Shown one piece after another: positions 61,201 through 64,000 of a DNA stretch of 64,000 nt. Below the pieces are notes generated by a model. That model was not told the DNA's origin. It worked only from the letters and a program-made list of their open reading frames with translations, and ran no database searches. The stretch is from Symsagittifera roscoffensis (taxonomy: Eukaryota; Xenacoelomorpha; Acoela; Convolutidae): assembly GCF_963678635.1 (NCBI RefSeq), contig NC_087062.1, positions 7,492,193 to 7,556,192 on the forward strand, in the 5' to 3' direction. A program made the translations under genes and the position numbers. Every line of letters begins with the position of its first letter. The first letter of the stretch is position 1.

Positions 61201-64000
61201 ACCCAAAGTGTCTCCTCTATGGTACTGTTTTAGGACGTCCCTTTTTGGGCTAAACAAACCTAAAATATATCTTAAAACGCCTTCGGCGCCAATATATACT
61301 AATTTTAAGGGGGGATAGCGCGCCGAAAAAGCGCGAATTTTTGGTAAACTTTGGCCTCCTGTTTTTTCAAAATTTTGCCTGCAGACCCAGAAAATTAATT
61401 TGATTGAGCTAAAAAAAAATGTTGACAAAATTTTCGAAAATCTTTCTAAAGTATTTGTTGTAAAGTGATGTTTATTTATGGTTTTCTAAAATTGGTAACT
61501 TTTATTCAGGATAATAAGGTTTTTCTAAATGTTTTCGGTATGGTGTTTCTTATCTATCTTTTCTTGTTCCCTCTGTCCCCATGTCCGGGCAACTAATTGA
61601 CAAAAAACGTTTATTTGTCTAGATTGGTGTCAATTTATAGCGCTTTTAGTGGGTATATTTTTTCAGAAAAAAAGGCAAAATATCCTGTTGCGAAAAACTA
61701 TTATATCATTCTCAATACTCCGAAAAGTTTCGACGAACAGTTTTATGTCTTCAGGATGTGGAGGAAAGTCGAGAAAAACTGACAAAATGCCATTTTTTGG
61801 AATGATAAAATATGTGAAATCAACATAAAGAAATTGTATGACCAAGCTAGCTCGTGCCTCTTATTTTCCAGTTGCCTGGCAAATTCTCCTCCGGTCAAAC
61901 TGGGTGGTCTATCCAGGCCAAATTGGAAGTGTACATGTGGCTGAGTCATGCGCGGAACAGGAAGGAGGCGCTGGAAAAACTCCCCTCTGGTTGGGAAGTA
62001 TCAGATAAAATAGAGGACCCCTTCAAGAACTTCAAGCCAAACAAACACTGGGGTGTTCCACGATCATTGCGATTCAAAGGTTCTTAGTTTCTTTCGCTCT
62101 TTCTGCGATCTACATGAAAGACCCTTTGCTAATGAGAATGACCCATACTAGTAACAAAAAAATATATCCCCACCCTCATTTTGTATGATTTTTGTACAAT
62201 GGGGGCTATAATTTAGAGAGGGTTATATTAAGAGAGATTCATTGTTAATTTAACATTATACTCCAATCAGTTGCGGATTTGGTAGAGGCGAGGGCAGACG
62301 CTCCCTTCTTTCAGGGATTCCATGCACCCTTTTGTAATCACCCTTTTATATTATGCTTGGTACCCCTTTTTAAATATCAAACTGAAAAATTTGCAACTTC
62401 TTTGCTAACAATATACGCTAAATATGAGAGATTTTTTAAAGTCAAAACCGCTCAAAAAGTATCGAAAATGAAGGTTTCTGCACGTGTTGTCCACAGTTGT
62501 ACTGTAAAGCAAAAAAAGTGGCAAAATACATTCTTTTCAGTGCCGTGGGAGAACTTAAAGTTTTTCAGAACAAAAAATTTTCAGACTGAATGTGAAAAAT
62601 CCTAAAACTTTGGTCTCCTTAACATGCAAAACGAAGCTCTGAATTTTTTTTTTCTAAAATTTTCTTAACGATTATTTTTGTTTTTGCAATTTAAATAAAG
62701 TTAGCCCTTGGCTGAACAAGTCGCACAAAAATGTTCCGAGAAAGAAGAGCAACTCAAAAACAACTTTCACAAATAAAGACAACTTCTTTTAAAAATTAAA
62801 GTTTTTTCTTTTTTTTAAAATGTGCTAAAAATTTTTAGTAGAAAGTGACTGGAATTGGTGAAAAACTGCGTGAATGAACATTTTTAATTGCTAAAATGAT
62901 GACCAATTTGTGATAGAATTAAATTCAATCTCTCAATTTTAAGGTTTTTCAAATGTTCAGACAAGATTTTCTCGGCACCTTTTTTGATTTTTTAAAGCGT
63001 CCATCCGAATCACGATCAAAAAGTTGTTAATACTTACGCAGTCTTAGGGGTAAATACAAGCTTTCAGTGTTCAAAAATTGCATATGCAATAAATTTTCAT
63101 CTCTCATCAAAATACCGTAGTCGATCAAGAGGGGTTATCTTGCAAGATCTTATAAGTATTTTGAAATATTCTTTTAAAGATGATACCTCTCCGTAAAAGA
63201 TATTGCAAGATTCTTGCAAGATCATGCAAAGTAATTGCCTTTAAAAATAACTGTTTTGAAAGCAAGATCTTTAAAGAAATGATTTGTTGTGGGAAAAAAA
63301 TAAAAACAGCTTCACACGCGAAGACGTCCTATGACCTTTGTGTAGGAAGTGTAGTGGTAACAATTAAATACTTAAACAAACCAACAAAAAAGAGGAAGAG
63401 AAAAAATATATCCACATATGAGATGAACATGATTGTTTATCGTATTTATGTGAACACAAAATACCCAATTGTTCAAGCCAATTGAGTCTATTAATCAAAA
63501 ATTTGACGAAAATAACGAAAAATTATTTTTCCAACGATAGAATTGCAAAACTAGAGGAATGATTCCAATCAAATCATTCCAATGTTTTACGAAATCTCAC
63601 ATCAAAATGCATAAATTGTAGCCACAACCTGAAATTTCTTACATTACGAAAGCAGAAACATATAAATGAACAGTTTTAAAAAACGGACTTCTAATTTTTT
63701 TATCCGAAGTTTTTTGTGACTAAAATCAAATTGGATCTCCATAGTGTTTTTCTGGCGCTCAGAATAAATTTTGTAAACAAATTTTCATACTAGGTTACCT
63801 TGCAATATCTTGCAAGAATCTTGCAAGATTTTTGCAAGATAAACTCACTCTTGCAAGATCTTGCAAGATAATCTCCATCTTGCAAGATCTTACAAGATAA
63901 GCCTCAATTGTAAGAATCTTGCAAGATCTAATATAATTTTCTGTGATCGAATAGGGTACTTTCATCAAAAAATTTCAGGAAAGAAAAAATGGAATCAGCA
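42436..64000 (+). CDS. OTOF: Otoferlin-like ferlin, 5' half (exons 1-21, runs off the window)
   Basis: Exons: 42436-42520, 42630-42679, 42755-42837, 43113-43218, 45215-45483, 46975-47169, 47725-47947, 48075-48137, 48321-48562, 48863-49046, 49641-49830, 50256-50479, 52283-52391, 53242-53471, 53849-53980, 54188-54294, 54924-55023, 55733-55868, 60882-61027, 61872-62079 and 63979-beyond. All joins keep frame, giving ~1,034 residues against about 2,000 for otoferlin. Ferlins are tail-anchored multi-C2 proteins for Ca2+-dependent vesicle fusion; otoferlin acts at hair-cell synapses. Match to otoferlin is close: VERQLAHYKVKVYKGVGLPRM, DMVDPYVEV, FEISIG-NYGN, and CAKLRTIFLK-LPGK. Order: C2A (1-115), basic linker, C2B (288-385), FerI (385-430, WAILFDPDD), C2C (452-590), acidic EEDEDEDEEE linker (~715-735), FerA (755-905), FerB (910-985). 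The C2A loop 1 is short and lacks aspartates, as in otoferlin. Intron 11 is GC-AG. Exon 17's acceptor is the weakest. An invertebrate type-2 ferlin name may be more apt. Confidence 0.92.
43525..44432. repeat. 69-bp minisatellite in ferlin intron 4
   Basis: About 13 head-to-tail copies of a 69-base unit containing CATGGCATCAAAAGTTTTG and TAATCCGGCGAAACTACAAC. Central copies are nearly identical. The outer copies diverge, and two interior copies carry a longer variant (GGTGAAACTACCACACAGAT) that adds about six bases. The array lies entirely in an intron. Confidence 0.95.
44440..45080 (+). mobile_element. MITE-like family M1 copy in ferlin intron 4
   Basis: Starts near AAGGATAGGCAGAGGCTGTG and contains TAGCACAGAATGTTCCAACCATAGTC (split: TAGCACAGAATG, TTCCAACCATAGTC), CAAAATAGCGCTAAAAACTG, TTTCTCGAGTGAAA, TAAGCCTGCTTGATCGCTTC, GATATATCACTCC and CCCCCCCATTTTCAATG. 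These are the same blocks, in the same order, as in the B4GALT7 intron element. Confidence 0.7.
45215..47169 (+). CDS. OTOF: Ferlin exons 5-6: end of C2A and basic linker
   Basis: Exon 5 (45215-45483) finishes C2A and enters a hydrophilic segment. Exon 6 (46975-47169) is Lys-rich (KKGGGNVFKKFSKMGKKVNS), comparable in place and composition to the basic stretch between C2A and C2B of otoferlin. The 45484-46974 intron contains a copy of the M2 repeat. Confidence 0.8.
45560..46050 (+). mobile_element. hAT-like MITE family M2, degenerate copy
   Basis: Contains GCGGGGGACGCTTCATC, GGGATTCGACCCCCTCGCCAACC, CTACCAAACCCAAAATTTTT, CGGTGAACTAATTTGGTCGAC and AACCCTAGATCAGCCGCTGG, which match the complete copy at 51050-51483 in order. 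An AT-rich block similar to the 36.75-kb repeat is inserted within it. Confidence 0.55.
47725..48562 (+). CDS. OTOF: Ferlin exons 7-9: C2B and FerI
   Basis: Exon 7 begins the C2B strands (FQVNVHVIEAQRLAGAELHP). Exon 8 encodes FVFDFVMPPVEML, and exon 9 encodes IGEFKIDVGTVYAQPGHCF followed by WAILFDPDDVANG and SAIGKGDAIKPP, the FerI signature that follows C2B in ferlins. All three introns are GT-AG. Confidence 0.9.
48863..50479 (+). CDS. OTOF: Ferlin exons 10-12: C2C
   Basis: Exon 10 encodes VERQLAHYKVKVYKGVG and DMVDPYVEVTFSG, exon 11 encodes CYQPEWMEEIVFSEMFPPMC and IGTFVIDV, and exon 12 encodes GFMPTFGPTWVNLYGS and GEGVAYRGQLLVGL. All are close to the otoferlin C2C and the segment after it. 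Exon 11 ends CAAG before GCACGT, a GC donor. Using the nearby GT four bases on would break the frame. Confidence 0.9.
50484..50985 (-). mobile_element. MITE-like family M1 copy in ferlin intron 12
   Basis: Reverse orientation: CGTTCCGACCATTGAAAATGGG near 50528, then GAGCGAGCAGGCTTGAG, TAAATTTAGTTTTTGGAG, GACTATAGTCGGAACATTCTG and AGGCTATCCTTGTATCG. It begins within a few bases of the exon-12 donor. Confidence 0.65.
51050..51483. mobile_element. hAT-like MITE family M2, complete copy with target duplication
   Basis: Ends CAGAGGCGGATTTAGG (51050-51065) and CCTAGATCCGCCCCTG (51468-51483) are inverted repeats of the CAGRGGCGGATYTAGG kind known from hAT elements. GGCCAGAG occurs on both sides (51041-51048 and 51483-51490), an 8-base duplication typical of hAT insertion. 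The interior has poly-G, GGGATTCGACCCCCTGCC, GGCGCCAATATATACTAATT and GGGAGCGCGCGCC. There is no transposase ORF. Confidence 0.85.
52283..55868 (+). CDS. OTOF: Ferlin exons 13-18: acidic linker and FerA region
   Basis: Exon 13 (52283-52391) encodes EEFFLFCCVMEASMVERT; exon 14 (53242-53471) encodes NYGNNIDGH then the acidic run EEDEDEDEEE. Exons 15-18 encode the helical FerA segment (YYYLEIASQKPCMFLRAQLR, LDKLRNLSERLQ, KVKYAHREL, YLEIIRNIRSNVNRLRKHL). FerA is a membrane-associating four-helix bundle. Exon 17 is taken as 54924-55023, because its first base completes the codon left by exon 16 and the join aligns with otoferlin. Confidence 0.87.
52765..53095 (-). mobile_element. hAT-like MITE family M2 copy with long poly-C
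   Basis: TCGGATCTAGGATTTTG at the left and TAAATCCGCCGCTG at the right are M2 termini. The interior reads M2 backwards (TTTTAGGCCGACCAAATTG, GGCGCGCGCTCCACTTC, TTAGTATATATTCG). An uninterrupted C run of about 22 bases at 53030-53051 corresponds to the poly-G of the complete copy. Confidence 0.75.
54590..54845 (-). mobile_element. hAT-like MITE family M2, decayed copy just before ferlin exon 17
   Basis: GGCGCGGAACTAGGGTTTTC at the left matches the M2 terminus, followed by CAAAGTTTTTGTCGG, TTGACCAAAAATATTGCG and AAAGGCGCCTTTAG. The copy ends about 80 bases upstream of exon 17 and may help explain the poor acceptor there. Confidence 0.55.
55120..55525 (-). mobile_element. MITE-like family M1 copy in ferlin intron 17
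   Basis: Reverse-oriented blocks TTTTACTCGAGTATCG, TTTAGCGCCTTTTTG, TTTTTCGTTCAGCTCC, GACTATGGTCGGAACATTCTG, TACTTGCACAGTAACCGGCT and ATCCTTGTATT match the other M1 copies in order. Confidence 0.65.
55869..60881 (+). other. Ferlin intron 18 (5 kb)
   Basis: A canonical GT-AG intron. It holds a three-fold repeat of CATAACATACTCAAG-type sequence (about 56545-56632, ~45-base spacing), the M3 element at 57170-58276, an M1 end fragment near 58310-58350 (CTTGCACAGCAACCGGCTAC), and a hairpin-motif copy at 59036-59073. No missed exon is needed: the protein aligns continuously across the junction. Confidence 0.65.
57170..58276. mobile_element. TIR element family M3
   Basis: CGGGTTGAC near 57169-57177 and GTCAACCCG near 58267-58275 are inverted. 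Just inside, both ends carry ATGCTTATCATACA-TTTCAT in opposite orientation, and the same 14-mer recurs several times internally. A related end occurs at 39530-39540 and near 54350. No transposase is visible, so it is non-autonomous. Confidence 0.7.
60882..62079 (+). CDS. OTOF: Ferlin exons 19-20: FerB
   Basis: Exon 19 encodes LPDVFLWMVSGGRRVAYARM and NCAKLRTIFLK, and exon 20 encodes LPGKFSSGQTGWSIQAKLEV and YMWLSHARNRKEALEKLPSG (each phrase contiguous in the protein). This is the FerB motif, among the best-conserved stretches of ferlins, and it matches otoferlin in order and spacing. Exon 20 ends RFK-G in phase 1 at GGTTCT. Confidence 0.92.
61155..61450 (+). mobile_element. hAT-like MITE family M2, partial copy
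   Basis: Contains GGTGGGGGCGGACG, GGATTCGACCTCCTGACC, CTTCGGCGCCAATATATACT, GGGGGGATAGCGCGCCG and TTTTGCCTGCAGACCCAG, matching the complete M2 copy in order. The right terminus is not recognisable. Confidence 0.6.
62265..62640 (+). mobile_element. Possible diverged M2 family copy
   Basis: CAGTTGCGGATTTGGTAGAGG, GGGCAGACGCTCCC and TTTCAGGGATTCCATGCACCC resemble the left part of M2. The interior ORF (62279-62605) is in repeat-like DNA and is not called as a gene. Confidence 0.4.
63111..63960. mobile_element. TIR element with palindromic subterminal arrays (family M4)
   Basis: AATACCGTAGTCGATCA (63111-63127) and TGATCGAATAGGGTACT (63944-63960) are inverted with 14 of 17 matches. The flanks CTCATCAA (63103-63110) and TTCATCAA (63961-63968) match at 7 of 8 positions, a likely 8-base target duplication. 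Next to each terminus are clusters of the palindrome TCTTGCAAGA (about 63138-63230 and 63800-63935). A related fragment lies near 47285-47375. A 101-codon ORF (63180-63485) inside has no recognisable domain. Confidence 0.8.
63979..64000 (+). CDS. OTOF: Ferlin exon 21, first 22 bases (truncated by window end)
   Basis: AAATTTCAG precedes GA-AAG-AAA-AAA-TGG-AAT-CAG, which completes the phase-1 codon of exon 20 and reads GKKKWNQ. That fits the start of the segment before the next C2 domain in otoferlin, where a short Lys-containing stretch precedes the first strand. Evidence is limited by length. Confidence 0.55.

Noticed and set aside
61150-61428. 92-residue minus-strand ORF
   Set aside because: It lies wholly within an M2 repeat copy; the apparent coding frame is fortuitous.

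Overview
This is an AT-rich window from an animal nuclear genome. The evidence is multi-exon genes with GT-AG introns, metazoan-specific proteins (an otoferlin-class ferlin and the proteoglycan-linker galactosyltransferase B4GALT7), tRNA-derived SINE-like repeats and dense MITE-like DNA elements. It fits an invertebrate with an expanded, repeat-filled genome. One intron with non-canonical ends and terminal inverted repeats recalls what has been reported for the larvacean tunicate Fritillaria, but I cannot assign the taxon from this window.

Layout. (1) 1-4 kb: remnants and exons on the minus strand. These include a short ORF with an N-terminal 2A-like motif followed by an OTU-protease-like segment, and two or three well-spliced exons of a gene I do not recognise. 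(2) 4-6.9 kb: AT-rich intergenic DNA. (3) 6.97-13.0 kb, plus strand: a two-exon gene for a probable DH-PH (Rho-GEF-like) protein; its 4-kb intron is full of SINE-like repeats and holds a 0.6-kb inverted repeat. (4) 13-25 kb: no gene. The core is a seven-copy, ~0.93-kb tandem array with a three-unit higher-order period. (5) 25.95-28.13 kb, plus strand: B4GALT7, complete, three exons. Its first intron is essentially a TIR element and has no usable GT-AG or GC-AG solution. (6) 28-32.6 kb: SINE-like repeats and unannotated DNA. (7) 32.6-35.8 kb, plus strand: a four-exon ankyrin-repeat protein with a coiled-coil tail. (8) 35.8-42.4 kb: repeats. (9) 42.44 kb to the window end, plus strand: the 5' half of an otoferlin-like ferlin, 20 full exons plus the start of exon 21 (about 1,034 residues: C2A, C2B, FerI, C2C, FerA, FerB). 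Its introns carry at least four repeat families and a 69-bp minisatellite.

The genes do not form an operon or pathway. All confidently called genes from 7 kb onward lie on the plus strand, and the gaps between them and their introns are dominated by short non-autonomous elements. The most notable signals are the TIR-bounded non-canonical intron in B4GALT7, the 2A-like/OTU ORF, a GCGAAG-CTTCGC hairpin motif repeated about ten times across the window, the higher-order tandem array, and an 850-bp element with palindromic subterminal arrays inserted next to an otoferlin splice acceptor.
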